From AC-32 sp963765785 (GTDB lineage Bacteria > Actinomycetota > Thermoleophilia > Gaiellales > Gaiellaceae): a DNA stretch of 64,000 nucleotides. The notes beneath the pieces are model-generated. The model saw nothing but the letters and a program-made list of their open reading frames with translations, was not told where the DNA came from and did no database searches. How positions within the stretch are numbered: position 1 is the stretch's first letter; every line of letters starts with the position of its first letter. A program made the position numbers and the translations under genes. This document shows, in pieces, positions 23,991-33,047 of the stretch. Where the stretch lies: the NCBI GenBank assembly GCA_963765785.1, contig CAVXXW010000009.1, forward strand, positions 124,001-188,000, given 5' to 3'.

Positions 23991-25401
23991 CGCGCTGGTC
24001 GTCGGCTCGGGGCCGAACGGCCTCGCGGCGGCGATCGTGCTCCTTCAGAACGGCGTCGACGTCGAGGTGCGCGAGGCCGCGGACTGGGTCGGCGGCGGAG
24101 TCCACTCGGAGGAGCTGACACTGCCGGGGTTCGTCCACGACGTGTGCGCGACGGTGCAGCCGCTCGCCGCGGGCTCGCCATTCTTCCGGACACTCGACCT
24201 CGGGGTCGAGTGGGTCCACCCGGAGGCGCCCGCGGCGCACCCGTTCGACGACGGGACGGCGGCGCTGCTCGAGCGCGGCGTCGACGAGACGGCCGCCGGT
24301 CTCGGCCGTGACGGCGGCGCCTACCGCCGCCTGGTCGAGCCGCTCGTCGCGGGCTGGGACGAGCTTGCGCCCGCCCTCCTCGGGCGGCTGCCGCCGTCTC
24401 CGCGGAGGACGCTGCGTATGGTCGATGCGGTCGGCACCGGTGCCCTGGCGAAGAGCGTGCGGGTGGCGCTCGCGGACGCGAGGTCGTTCGTCGAGTCGAC
24501 GTTCGAGACCGAGCGGGCGCGCGCCTGGTTCGCGGGCCACTGCGCGCACTCGCTGCTCCCGCTCGAGCGGCGGCCGAGCGCCGGCTTCGGCCTCACGCTC
24601 GCCGTGCTCGGCCACGCCGTCGGCTGGCCGGTCCCGCGCGGCGGCGCGCAGACGCTCGCGGACGCCCTGGCCGACCGGGTGCGGAGTCTCGGCGGCACGA
24701 TCGCCACCGGCTCGCGCATCGACGACCTGCCGGGCGACCGGCTCGTGCTCGCTGACGTCGTGCCGCGTGAGCTCGCTCGCCTCGCGGGCGGGCGCTTCCC
24801 CGAGCACTTCGAGCGGCGGCTGCTCCGCTACCGGCACGGCCCGGGTGTCTTCAAGGTCGACTGGGCGCTCGACGGCCCGATCCCGTGGCGCGCGGAGGTG
24901 TGCCACCGGGCGGGGACGATCCACCTCGGCGGCACGCTCGACGAGATCTCGCATTCGGAGTGGTCGGCGTGGAGCGGCCGCGTCGCCGAGCGTCCGTTCG
25001 TGTTGCTCGTCCAGCCGACGATGTTCGACGAGACGCGCGCGCCGGAGGGTAAGCACGTCGCCTGGGCCTACTGCCACGTGCCGAACGGCTGCGGAGAGGA
25101 CCTGACCGCGCGCATCGAGGCGCAGGTCGAGCGCTTCGCGCCGCGGTTCCGCGAGCTCGTGCTCGCGCGCTCGGCGCTCGGGCCGCGCGAGCTGGAGGCG
25201 CGGAACGGCAACCTCGTTGGCGGCGACATCAACGGCGGCGCGATGGACCTCGGCCAGCTCGTCCGGCGGCCGACGCTCAAGGCCTACGCCACGCCGCTCG
25301 ACGGCGTCTTCCTCTGCTCGTCTTCGACCCCGCCCGGCGGCGGCGTCCACGGCATGTGCGGCTACCTCGCGGCCAAGGCCGCGCTCCGCTCCGTCGCCTA
25401 G
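23983..25401 (+). CDS. Phytoene desaturase-like FAD-dependent oxidoreductase
   Basis: 472 aa. N-terminal Rossmann motif VVGSGPNGLAAAIVLLQNG, a substrate-region FVHDVCATVQPLAAGSPFF, and the C-terminal FAD-contact GVFLCSSSTPPGGGVHGMCGY characteristic of the CrtI/amine-oxidase-like 'NAD(P)/FAD-dependent oxidoreductase' group. No carotenoid gene is nearby, and this branch includes many uncharacterised enzymes, so the substrate is open. GTG start overlaps the polymerase gene by 8 bp. Its 3' end overlaps the convergent gene by 4 bp. Confidence 0.85.
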   Translation: MSDALVVGSGPNGLAAAIVLLQNGVDVEVREAADWVGGGVHSEELTLPGFVHDVCATVQPLAAGSPFFRTLDLGVEWVHPEAPAAHPFDDGTAALLERGVDETAAGLGRDGGAYRRLVEPLVAGWDELAPALLGRLPPSPRRTLRMVDAVGTGALAKSVRVALADARSFVESTFETERARAWFAGHCAHSLLPLERRPSAGFGLTLAVLGHAVGWPVPRGGAQTLADALADRVRSLGGTIATGSRIDDLPGDRLVLADVVPRELARLAGGRFPEHFERRLLRYRHGPGVFKVDWALDGPIPWRAEVCHRAGTIHLGGTLDEISHSEWSAWSGRVAERPFVLLVQPTMFDETRAPEGKHVAWAYCHVPNGCGEDLTARIEAQVERFAPRFRELVLARSALGPRELEARNGNLVGGDINGGAMDLGQLVRRPTLKAYATPLDGVFLCSSSTPPGGGVHGMCGYLAAKAALRSVA

Positions 25402-26315
25402 GGGTGCAGCTTCGAGGTGTCGACGACCTCGAAGTCCGATCCCGTCACCCGCCCGAGCGTGTGCAGCTGGTCGTTCGACCACCCGGGGCTCGGCGCGCCG
25501 GTGATGTACCAGTTCGAGCCGTTGTCGGCGACGATCATCCCGTAGCGCTTGAGCGCGGTCAGCACGATCCGAGCCTGCTTCGGGAACGGCCGGATGTCGA
25601 AGCTCGCTTTCAGCCGCACGCGCAGGCCCATCGGCGGGAGGTTCGGGTCGGTCAGCGAGCTCGCGAAGTGCCGCGCGGGGTAGACGAAGGCCCGGCGCGT
25701 GCGCGACACCGTGAAGCGGAGCGCGTGGTCGATCACGCCGCGCTTCGCCTCGTCCCAGCGCGCGAGGCCCGGGAAGATCGGCAGCCCAGCCGCGTCGGCC
25801 GATGTCCAGCCAGCCGGCCGGACGTGATTGGAGCGCAGGTTCCAGGTCGCGCCGGCCCACGCGTGCCAGCGGCCGTTCTGCTTCTCGAGCCCGCCGAGCT
25901 CGTAGAGCCGGCACGCGTCCCGGTCGAGCAGCAGCGCGTGGTGGTCGCTGCCGCCTTCGATGTGGACGCGCTTCGGGATCGGGTAGCCGACGTGATCGCT
26001 CTCGTCCGAGTACTCGAAGCCGACGCGTGACCGCGGCGTCATTTTGGTGACCACGTCGAACGGGATGCCGATCGGCGAGCCGTCCCAGAGGCCGGAGCCG
26101 AAGTCGGCATGGAGGCCGGTCGAGGCGCCGATCGAGTTGATGATCGCGGCCGAGCTCGACGCGACCGGCAGCTTGTCGACGCGCTGGTTCCACGGATTCG
26201 ACTTCGGGAAGACCGGGCACTTCGGTGCGGCCGGCACCCGCAGCGCGTAGGCCGAGCCGCCCGCGCATGCGAGCGCGAGAACGACGACGAGGGCTGCGGC
26301 GGCGCGGGCTCTCAC
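25398..26315 (-). CDS. Secreted hypothetical protein (305 aa)
   Basis: 305 aa with a signal peptide (RARAAAALVVVLALACAGGSAYA). The mature part starts with CPVFPKSNPWNQRVDKLPV and is rich in aromatic, His and Gly residues (SDHHALLLDRDACRLYELGG, WHAWAGATWNLRSNHVRP, DNGSNWYITGAPSPGWSNDQL). It resembles a family of actinobacterial exported proteins of unknown function that I know only as hypothetical. GTG start at 26315. The Cys in ALACAGG could fit a lipobox only poorly, so simple secretion is more likely. Confidence 0.7.
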   Translation of the reverse strand: MRARAAAALVVVLALACAGGSAYALRVPAAPKCPVFPKSNPWNQRVDKLPVASSSAAIINSIGASTGLHADFGSGLWDGSPIGIPFDVVTKMTPRSRVGFEYSDESDHVGYPIPKRVHIEGGSDHHALLLDRDACRLYELGGLEKQNGRWHAWAGATWNLRSNHVRPAGWTSADAAGLPIFPGLARWDEAKRGVIDHALRFTVSRTRRAFVYPARHFASSLTDPNLPPMGLRVRLKASFDIRPFPKQARIVLTALKRYGMIVADNGSNWYITGAPSPGWSNDQLHTLGRVTGSDFEVVDTSKLHP

Positions 26316-26358
26316 GATTCGTCTATCGGCGGGCGGCCGCCGGGGTTCGACCCCCGAA

Positions 26359-26928
26359 CTAGCGCCCGCCGGCGGCGCGCATCTTCGCCTTGTACGCGCG
26401 CTTCTTGGCCTGGTACTCCTCGAGCGCCTCAGGCGAGTCCACGTCGCCGAGCGTCGGGTGTCCAGGGTCGAGCTCCTCCGCGGCCGGCACGCCGAAGCGC
26501 TTCCAGAGCACCGCGCCGAGCGCCTTGACCTTCATCTCGCCGAACCCCGGCAGACCCGAGATCCGCTTCCGCAGCTCGGCGCCGTCCTGCGCCTCCCGCC
26601 AGATGCGCGAGGCGTCGCCGCCGTAGTCCTCGGTGACGTGCGCCGCCAGGTCCTGCACCCGCGCGGCCATCGCGCCGGGGAAGCGGTGGATCGCCGGCCT
26701 CTCGCGGAAGACCTCCTCGAGGCGCCCGGGGTCGGTCGCCGCGACCTTGCCGGGATCGAGCGTCCCGAGCCGCTGCTTCAGCTTCCACGGCCCCTGGAAC
26801 GCGGTCGGCACCGGCACCTGCTGGTCGAGCGCGAACCCGACGAGCAGCGCGAACGGGTCGTGGGCGATGAGCTCGTCCGCCTCGTCGACGCCGGTGTAGT
26901 GCAGCCGGTCGGGAGCGGTCACGGCCAT
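26359..26928 (-). CDS. HhH-GPD-type base excision repair protein (short form)
   Basis: 189 aa. The helix-hairpin-helix is visible as ISGLPGFGEMKVKALGAVLWKRFG, preceded by a GPD-like helical half (HDPFALLVGFALDQQVPVPTAFQGPW). This short type belongs to a branch of endonuclease III-like proteins often listed as uncharacterised HhH-GPD proteins. The classical catalytic Lys/Asp pair and the Fe-S cysteines are not evident, so glycosylase activity is uncertain. Same strand as the GMC oxidoreductase, 9 bp downstream of that gene's stop at 26938. Confidence 0.75.
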   Translation of the reverse strand: MAVTAPDRLHYTGVDEADELIAHDPFALLVGFALDQQVPVPTAFQGPWKLKQRLGTLDPGKVAATDPGRLEEVFRERPAIHRFPGAMAARVQDLAAHVTEDYGGDASRIWREAQDGAELRKRISGLPGFGEMKVKALGAVLWKRFGVPAAEELDPGHPTLGDVDSPEALEEYQAKKRAYKAKMRAAGGR

Positions 26929-26937
26929 GAGGAGATG

Positions 26938-28254
26938 CTACAGCCAGCCGGCCGCTCGCTCGGCCAGCGCGACCGTCGTCAGGTTGGTGTTCGCCGAGGG
27001 GATCTCCGGGATCGCGGACGCGTCGACGACGTAGAGGTTCTCGAAGCCGAGCACCCGGCAGCGCTCGTCCACGACGCGCCCGATCGCGCACGTCCCGACC
27101 GGGTGGAAGAAGCCGCGCGCGGTCGCGCGGACGTGCTCCTCGGCGCCGACCTCCTTGCCTGGGCGCAGCTCGGCGCCGCGATACGGCCCCACCGCGTCGC
27201 TCTCGGCCAGCTCCCGCAGCTGCTCGAACGCCTCGGTGAGGGACTCGAGGTCGCGCTCGTCGCGCAGGAAGCCGTGGTCGATGCGCAGCGGCGTCTCCGC
27301 GTCCGGGCCGTTCAGCCGGACCGATCCCTGCGACCACGGCTTCATCGCGAAGGCGGCGCCGCTGATCTCCGGGCCGATGTCGAGCGCGGGGAAGAGGAAC
27401 AGATCACGCGTCCCCGGCGGGCATGATCGGCTGCGGCCCGCGACCGTCACCTGGCCCATGTAGAGCCCGTGCTCGGCCTCGTGCGCGGCGGTCTCGTCGA
27501 GTAGTCGCTCCGTCGGCTCCCAGGCGGCTCCCGTGCCGACGTGGTCGACCAGCCCTTCGCCGACCGGGAGCTCGTCCCCGAGCCCGCTCCGGAGCAGGAT
27601 CCCAGGCGAGCCGTAGGCGCCGGCAGAGACGACGACCACGTCCGCGTGCAGCTCGCGCCCGCCGGCGACCGCGCCCAGAGCCCGGCCGTCCTCGTGCAGC
27701 ACGCGGTCGACGAGCATGTCGCCGAGCACCGTCAGGTTCTCGCGTGCCCGGGCGGGGTCGAGGTACGCGAAGCCGGTGTGCCAGCGGACGCCGTCGACGA
27801 TGTTGACGGGGTGGACGATCGAGTCGTCCCCGCCGGCGTTGCGGAAGGCACGGTGCCACGGCGTCAGCTCGTCGTCCGGGAGCACGTGCCCGCGCAGCGT
27901 CTCGTATGCCCGGCGCAGGTACGGCGCGAACGCCTCGTATGTCCACGCACCGCCCCACTCGTAGTCCGCCGGCGTGCCTTCGAGCAGCACGCACGCGTTG
28001 TGCGCCGAGCAGCCGCCGATGATCCGGGCGCGCGCCTGCGAGCGGTCCTCCTCGTCGTCGCGCTCCCAGAGGTGCGACTCGAGCGCGAGCCAGCGCGGGT
28101 CGAGGATGTCGGCCGGCCATCGCCCCTCCGAGAGGTGGCCGTAGTCGGGGCCGGCCTCGACGAGGCAGACCGTGCGGTCGGGGTTCTCGCTCAGCGGCGC
28201 GGCGAGCGCGCAGCCGGCGGCGCCGCCGCCCAGCACGAGCACGTCGAACCTCAT
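26938..28254 (-). CDS. GMC-family FAD-dependent oxidoreductase
   Basis: 438 aa. Rossmann motif VLVLGGGAAGCALAAPL, the GMC signature region ARIIGGCSAHNACVLLEGTP, a second signature around VVVSAGAYGSPGILLRSGLG, and the C-terminal active-site region HPVGTCAIGRV with LYVVDASAIPEIPSANTNLT. The catalytic His is the H of FFHPVGTCA and the Asn lies in SANTNLT. It is ~100 residues shorter than choline or glucose dehydrogenases, so the substrate domain is compact. The ATG overlaps the stop of the upstream cyclase-ATPase gene (ATGA). Confidence 0.88.
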   Translation of the reverse strand: MRFDVLVLGGGAAGCALAAPLSENPDRTVCLVEAGPDYGHLSEGRWPADILDPRWLALESHLWERDDEEDRSQARARIIGGCSAHNACVLLEGTPADYEWGGAWTYEAFAPYLRRAYETLRGHVLPDDELTPWHRAFRNAGGDDSIVHPVNIVDGVRWHTGFAYLDPARARENLTVLGDMLVDRVLHEDGRALGAVAGGRELHADVVVVSAGAYGSPGILLRSGLGDELPVGEGLVDHVGTGAAWEPTERLLDETAAHEAEHGLYMGQVTVAGRSRSCPPGTRDLFLFPALDIGPEISGAAFAMKPWSQGSVRLNGPDAETPLRIDHGFLRDERDLESLTEAFEQLRELAESDAVGPYRGAELRPGKEVGAEEHVRATARGFFHPVGTCAIGRVVDERCRVLGFENLYVVDASAIPEIPSANTNLTTVALAERAAGWL

Positions 28255-31085
28255 GCGGGGCTGGCCGAGCCGAGGTCCCGCGCCATCGTCCGTACGCGCT
28301 CCAGCGAGACGAGGTTGCCCTTGCGCTCGAATTGCGCCGCCGCCTGCTCGAGCACCGATGCGGCCTCGGCCGGCTGCCCGGCGAGCGCGAGCACTGCAGC
28401 GAGGTCGGCGAGCGTGTCGCCCTGCGTGTTGAGCAGGTCGGTCTTGTCCGCCAGCGCGACCGCCTCGCGGGCCAGCGTCTCCGCCTCCGTCAGGTCGCCG
28501 CGCCGCGCGCGGATCTTTGCGCGCCCGCTCCGCCACAGCACCTGCGAGAAGACGTCCTCGGGGGACGACGTCTCCTCGCTGACCCGGCTGAAGCGCTCCG
28601 CCTCGTCGAGCTCGTCGAGGTCGCCGAGCGCGTGTGCGAGGAGCGCCGCGGCCGTGGAGAGGTACGCGCGCTCGCCCAGCGGCTCGAGCTGGGCAAAGCT
28701 CTCGCGCGAGATCCGCGCCGCCGCCGCGGGGTCGCCCGCGAGCGTCTCGACGTAGTGCGCCTCCTGCGCGCTCATCGCCACCATGAGCGTGAAGCCGAGC
28801 TCCGCCAGTGTCTGCCGGCCGGTCGCGAGCAGCTCTCTCGCGGTGCGGAAGTCGCCCCGCATCGCCTCCAGCGCGGCCAGCTCGATGCGCGAGTTCGCCT
28901 GGATGAATTGATCATCGGCGGCCTCGTCGTGGAATTTGCGGCAGCGGGCGATGCCCTCTTCGACCGGCAGCGGGCCGAAGTTCGCGCTCATCATCAGCCA
29001 GCCGATGCTGTCGGCCCGCTCGGCTCGCAGATTCGCGCGCTCCGCGTAGGCGAGCGCCTGCCCCCAGGCCTCCTCCGCCTGCGCGAGCGATCCGAGCAGC
29101 GTCCCCTCGACCTGGCCGAGCAGGTTCCACGCCTGGGCGAGCGTGAGCGGGTCGCCGAGCTCCTCCGCTGCGTGCAGCGCCTCGTGCACCTCGTCGACGA
29201 GCCCGGCGCTGTTCACGCTCAGCACGTGCAGAGAGCTGAGCCCGAGCAGCGCGCGTGCCGGACGGCGCCCCGCGAGCTCGAAGGCGTCCTCCAGCGCCCG
29301 CTGTCCCTCGCCGACGTAGCCGCGCGTCGCCCAGAACGGCCAGAGCGCGGTCGCGAGCCGCAGGAGCAGCTCGCCGTCGCCGCCGTCGCGAGCCCAGCCC
29401 ATCGCCGCGCGCAGATTCGGGTAGTCGTCGAGCAGGCGCGCGATCACAGCGGGCTGGTCGCCGGTGCGGGACTCCTCGTCGAGGCATTCGGCCAGCTCTG
29501 CAAACCAGTCGGCATGGCGTTGCCGAAGGCCGTCGGCCTCGCCGGACGACTCCAGCTGCTCGCAGGCGAACTCCCGGATCGTCTCGAGCATCCAGAAGCG
29601 CGGCTCGCCGTCGGAGTCCGCGCGCTGGCGGAGGAGGCTCTTCTCGACGAGCGACTCGAGCGCGTCGAGCATCGCGCCGAACGCCCCGTCGCCGTCGCAC
29701 ATCGCCTCAGCGGCATCGAGTCGGCAGCCGCCTACGAAGATGCCGAGCCGTGTGAAGAGCGTCTGCTCGCCGGGGGAGAGCAGGTCGTAGCTCCACTCGA
29801 TCGTGCCGCGCAGCGTCCGCTGCCGCTCGTCGAGATCCTGCGGGCCGCCGGTCAGCAGCGCGAGGCGCCGGTCGAGGCGCCTCAGGAGCGCGGCGGGAGT
29901 GAGCGTGCGCACCCGCGGCGCCGCCAGCTCGATCGCGAGCGGCAGTCCTTCCAGGCGCGCGCAGATCTCGCCGACGACGGCCTCGTTCTCCTCGGTGACC
30001 GCGAAGTCGGCGCCCGCGGCGCGGGCACGTTCCACGAAGAGCGGCACAGACTCGTCGAGCGCCAGCGGCGTCACCGGGTAGGCGCGTTCCACGGACACGT
30101 TGAGCGGCGTCCTGCTCGTCGCGACCACCTTCAGGCCGGGCGCGGCTGCCAGCAGCTCGACGAGCACGGGGCCGACGCCGACGACCTGCTCGAGGTTGTC
30201 GAGCACGAGGAGCATCTGCCGGTCGTGGAGGTACTCGGTCAGCGCCGCGACGGACGACTCGCCTGCGCGCTCGCGAAGGCCTACGGTCTGCACGATCGTC
30301 GGCACCACGAGCTCCCAGTCACGGACGGGCGCGAGCTGGACGAAGAAGACGCCGTTGTCGAAATCGTCCAGGGCGGACGTCGCAACCTGGAACGCGAGCC
30401 GCGTCTTGCCCGTCCCGCCTGGGCCGGTCAGCGTCAGCAGGCGCACGTCGTCGCGCGCCAGCAGCGCGCCGAGCTCCTCGAGCTCCCGGAGGCGGCCGAT
30501 GAAGGCGTTCGGTGCCGCCCGCAAGTTCGTCGGCCGGTTGCCGAGCGTGTTGAGCGGGGGGAAGTCGGAAGGCAGCCCGTCGACGACGAGCTGGTACAGG
30601 CGCTCCGAGGCCGCGAGGTCCTTGAGGAGATGCTCGCCGAGGTCGCGCAGCTCGAAGCGCTCGTCCAGCAGCGTCCGCGTCGCCTCGGAGACGAGCACCT
30701 GGCCGCCGTGCCCTGCCGCCATCACCCGCGCCGCGTGGTGGACGTCGAGCCCGACCCAGCCGCCGTCGACGACCCGAGGCTCGCCGGAGTGCATCCCGAT
30801 GCGGACGCGCACCTCGTTGGCGTCCGGCCACAGATGCTCGGCGAGCGCGCGCTGGCCGTCCTCCGCGGCGGCGGCCGCCTCGACCGCGGACGGGAAGACG
30901 ACGAAGAAGCTGTCGCCCTCGGTGTTGACGTGAATGGCGCCGTGGCGCTCGAACGCCTCGCCGAGCAGGCGCCGGTGCTCCGAGAGCAAGCCCGGGTAGG
31001 CGTCGCCGGTCCGTTGCAGCAGCCGCGTCGACCCTTCGATGTCGCTGAAGAGCAGCGTCACCGTCTCGCCAGCAGGTTCGGCCAT
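28251..31085 (-). CDS. Class III cyclase-AAA/NB-ARC ATPase-TPR signalling protein
   Basis: 944 aa. Residues ~1-190: class III nucleotide cyclase domain (LLFSDIEGSTRLLQR, NTEGDSFFVVF, VRIGMHSGEPRV, GHGGQVLVS). About 205-480: signal-transduction ATPase of the MalT/AfsR type with Walker A TLTGPGGTGKTRLAF and Walker B-like MLLVLDNLEQVV, then GLPLAIELAAPRVRTL. About 560-944: helical TPR-like repeats. No DNA-binding domain is seen at the C-terminus, so output may be through the cyclase or partners. ATG at 31085 opens just before the cyclase. Substrate residues resemble adenylyl cyclases, but activity is not shown. Confidence 0.88.
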   Translation of the reverse strand: MAEPAGETVTLLFSDIEGSTRLLQRTGDAYPGLLSEHRRLLGEAFERHGAIHVNTEGDSFFVVFPSAVEAAAAAEDGQRALAEHLWPDANEVRVRIGMHSGEPRVVDGGWVGLDVHHAARVMAAGHGGQVLVSEATRTLLDERFELRDLGEHLLKDLAASERLYQLVVDGLPSDFPPLNTLGNRPTNLRAAPNAFIGRLRELEELGALLARDDVRLLTLTGPGGTGKTRLAFQVATSALDDFDNGVFFVQLAPVRDWELVVPTIVQTVGLRERAGESSVAALTEYLHDRQMLLVLDNLEQVVGVGPVLVELLAAAPGLKVVATSRTPLNVSVERAYPVTPLALDESVPLFVERARAAGADFAVTEENEAVVGEICARLEGLPLAIELAAPRVRTLTPAALLRRLDRRLALLTGGPQDLDERQRTLRGTIEWSYDLLSPGEQTLFTRLGIFVGGCRLDAAEAMCDGDGAFGAMLDALESLVEKSLLRQRADSDGEPRFWMLETIREFACEQLESSGEADGLRQRHADWFAELAECLDEESRTGDQPAVIARLLDDYPNLRAAMGWARDGGDGELLLRLATALWPFWATRGYVGEGQRALEDAFELAGRRPARALLGLSSLHVLSVNSAGLVDEVHEALHAAEELGDPLTLAQAWNLLGQVEGTLLGSLAQAEEAWGQALAYAERANLRAERADSIGWLMMSANFGPLPVEEGIARCRKFHDEAADDQFIQANSRIELAALEAMRGDFRTARELLATGRQTLAELGFTLMVAMSAQEAHYVETLAGDPAAAARISRESFAQLEPLGERAYLSTAAALLAHALGDLDELDEAERFSRVSEETSSPEDVFSQVLWRSGRAKIRARRGDLTEAETLAREAVALADKTDLLNTQGDTLADLAAVLALAGQPAEAASVLEQAAAQFERKGNLVSLERVRTMARDLGSASPA

Positions 31086-31107
31086 GCACCCAGTATCTCG
31101 TTCGGCG

Positions 31108-31635
31108 CTACGCCGGTTTCCGCTGCTCGAGCCAGGCCCGCGCCTCGGCGTCCGAGCGGAGGCGGACAAAGCGCGGGTCGCCGCCGTACAGCCGCGGCCA
31201 CTCGCGGCGCTGGCCGAAGTGCGTCCGGAGCATCCAGCCGAACAGCGAGTCAGGTCCCCAGACGGCGTTCCACCACGTCTCCTTGTTGCCGTTCCAGAGC
31301 TCGACGTCGTTGCGGATCCGATAGCTCGTCCGCCGCCAGAGCCGCCGCAGCTTGAGCCGCAGCGGGAGGTCGAGCCAGACGATCGTGTCCGCCTCGCCGA
31401 GAACGGTCTCGCCGAGCTTGCCTTCGTAATTGCCGTCGATCACCCAGCCGTCCGGCGCCGCGTCGATCGCCTCGCGCACCCGCGCGCGGAACTCCGCGTC
31501 GGTCGGCTCGGCCCAGTCGGGGCCATGGTGGAGCGCGTCGAGCTCGACGAACGACACGCCGAGCCGCCGCGCCAGCTCCTGGGCGAAGGTCGTCTTGCCC
31601 GAGCCGGACGTGCCCTTGACGTTGACGCGCCTCAA
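31108..31635 (-). CDS. P-loop kinase (adenylate kinase/FlaR-like)
   Basis: 175 aa. Walker A VKGTSGSGKTTFAQELARRLG at the N-terminus, then FVELDALHHGPDW and DGWVIDGNYEGKLG, TIVWLDLPLRLKLRRLWRRT; this is the layout of small 'topology modulation'/FlaR-type nucleoside kinases. The exact substrate is unknown. The ATG overlaps the stop of the DUF1028 gene by 4 bp, so it is in a chain of four overlapping or near-abutting reverse genes (33674 to 31108). Confidence 0.82.
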   Translation of the reverse strand: MRRVNVKGTSGSGKTTFAQELARRLGVSFVELDALHHGPDWAEPTDAEFRARVREAIDAAPDGWVIDGNYEGKLGETVLGEADTIVWLDLPLRLKLRRLWRRTSYRIRNDVELWNGNKETWWNAVWGPDSLFGWMLRTHFGQRREWPRLYGGDPRFVRLRSDAEARAWLEQRKPA

Positions 31636-32468
31636 CCGTCGAGCAGCTCGGCCGCGTTCGGCACGAGGTCACGGTCCGCGAGGGTGCGGACGAACTCGGC
31701 CCAGCGGGGCTCCGCCTCGAGCAGCGGCCTGAGCAGCTGCCTGGCCCGCGCCAGCTCGCCGGTGGCAGTGGCGGCGAAGATCGCCGCCCACTGGCGGTCG
31801 AGCTCGGGTAGAGCGTCGAGGTCGTCCTGCGAGGGCCCCGGCGGCTCGCGCATCGCCTGATACGCACGGCGCAGCCGCAGCAGTCGCCGGAGCTCGCCGA
31901 GCGGATCCGAGTGGTCGTCCACCCGCAGGTCGATCTCGCGCCCCCACGGTTCACCTTCCGGGCCGACGACGACGATGCCGCCCGCCTGGCGGCCGCGCCA
32001 GTCCCCGCCCGCAGCCTCGGCGGCGTCGAGCGCCGCAAGCAGCCGCTCGGCGAGCGCTCCGTCCGAGTGCTCGAACGCCTCCGCCATCGACTCCCAGACG
32101 CCTTCGCTGTCCACCATGTTCGCCTGCGCGCTGAAGCCGTCGCCGGCGGCGAAGCCGGCCGCCGGGATGCAGGCCTCGCCGACATGCACCGCGACGCGGC
32201 CCTGCGCGTCGAGGATCGCGACCTGGCGGTAGGCGGAGTCGTCGTCGGCCGCGACGAGCTCAGCAAGGGCCTGCTCGGAGCTCTTGCCGGCCCGCAGCAG
32301 GTCGAGTCCGCGCGGGCCGTACCCGGGCTCCGTGTACGACTGCGTCGCGACGACGCCGACGCCGGGCGCGCCCCACGGCACGACCGCACCGGTGTTGAAC
32401 GCGCGCGACTGCACGGCGACGCCGAGCTCGCCGGTCTTCGGGTCGCGGGCAACGATCGAGTACGTCAT
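31632..32468 (-). CDS. DUF1028 family protein
   Basis: 278 aa. The N-terminal ~200 residues match DUF1028: TYSIVARDPKTGELGVAVQS, AVVPWGAPGVGVVATQSYTE, GLDLLRAGKSSEQAL, GFSAQANMVDSEGVW. The C-terminal ~70 residues form a helical extension (LRRLLRLRRAYQAM) that some members share. DUF1028 is thought to have an Ntn-hydrolase-like fold, with Thr/Ser after the initiator Met; here Thr2 follows Met1. Function is unproven. ATGA overlaps on both sides. Confidence 0.85.
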   Translation of the reverse strand: MTYSIVARDPKTGELGVAVQSRAFNTGAVVPWGAPGVGVVATQSYTEPGYGPRGLDLLRAGKSSEQALAELVAADDDSAYRQVAILDAQGRVAVHVGEACIPAAGFAAGDGFSAQANMVDSEGVWESMAEAFEHSDGALAERLLAALDAAEAAGGDWRGRQAGGIVVVGPEGEPWGREIDLRVDDHSDPLGELRRLLRLRRAYQAMREPPGPSQDDLDALPELDRQWAAIFAATATGELARARQLLRPLLEAEPRWAEFVRTLADRDLVPNAAELLDG

Positions 32469-33028
32469 GTGCGGAGCGCCGCCGCGACGATCCCGGCGTT
32501 CTCGCGCCAGATCTCCTCCGGCACCGGCGGGAGGACCTCGTCCCAGACCGCGGCGAAGCTGTCGCTGAGCAGCCGCATGCGCGCAGGACGCGCCATGAAC
32601 CACCAGTGGAGGTGCTCGCTGCCTTCGCCCCAGCGCGCGATGTGCACGCGGCCGATCTCGCCGACCGAGCGCATGGCGCGCTCGATCCGCTGCATGAGCG
32701 GCCCGAGCTCGGCCGCCAGCTCGGCCGGCAGCGTCTCGATGTCGTAGTGCTGCTTCGGCTCGAGGATCAGGACGAGCGGCAGCCCGGTCGGCCCGAGCGC
32801 CGTCAGCTGCCAGTGCTCGTCCTCCCAGATCAGGTCGTCGGCCGTCTTGGCGCAGGCATGGCAGCCGACCCCGCCTTCGCCCTCGCGCTGCTTCTCGTCC
32901 TCAGCCGGCGGTCGCAGCGCGCGAGGCCGGAGGTCGCCGTCGAACGGCCAAGTCTCCCACTCCTCGACGGGCGGCATCCGCAGCGCATCCTTCGTGCGGG
33001 CGTAGAACTCCTCGGGCGTCTCCGGCAC
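32465..33028 (-). CDS. HIT-like protein
   Basis: 187 aa. The second half is a histidine-triad-like domain: HWQLTALGPTGLPLVLILEP, LGPLMQRIERAMRSV and VHIARWGEGSEHLHWWFMARP, where HLHWW replaces the usual HxHxH. A CHAC pair precedes it (VGCHACAKTADDLIW). HIT-like enzymes cleave or transfer nucleotidyl groups; the altered triad makes the chemistry uncertain. GTG at 33028 is chosen because the longer frame reads as a shadow of the methyltransferase gene. Overlaps DUF1028 by 4 bp. Confidence 0.75.
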   Translation of the reverse strand: MPETPEEFYARTKDALRMPPVEEWETWPFDGDLRPRALRPPAEDEKQREGEGGVGCHACAKTADDLIWEDEHWQLTALGPTGLPLVLILEPKQHYDIETLPAELAAELGPLMQRIERAMRSVGEIGRVHIARWGEGSEHLHWWFMARPARMRLLSDSFAAVWDEVLPPVPEEIWRENAGIVAAALRT

Positions 33029-33047
33029 TGACGCGCGATCGTACGTC

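Noticed and set aside
23707..26268. An 853-codon reverse frame opposite the oxidoreductase and in another frame of the secreted protein gene
   Set aside because: Product is Arg/Glu/Ala low complexity; the overlapping genes have clear families.
28332..31355. A 1007-codon forward frame opposite the cyclase-ATPase gene
   Set aside because: Antisense shadow; the reverse-strand gene has complete cyclase and ATPase motifs.
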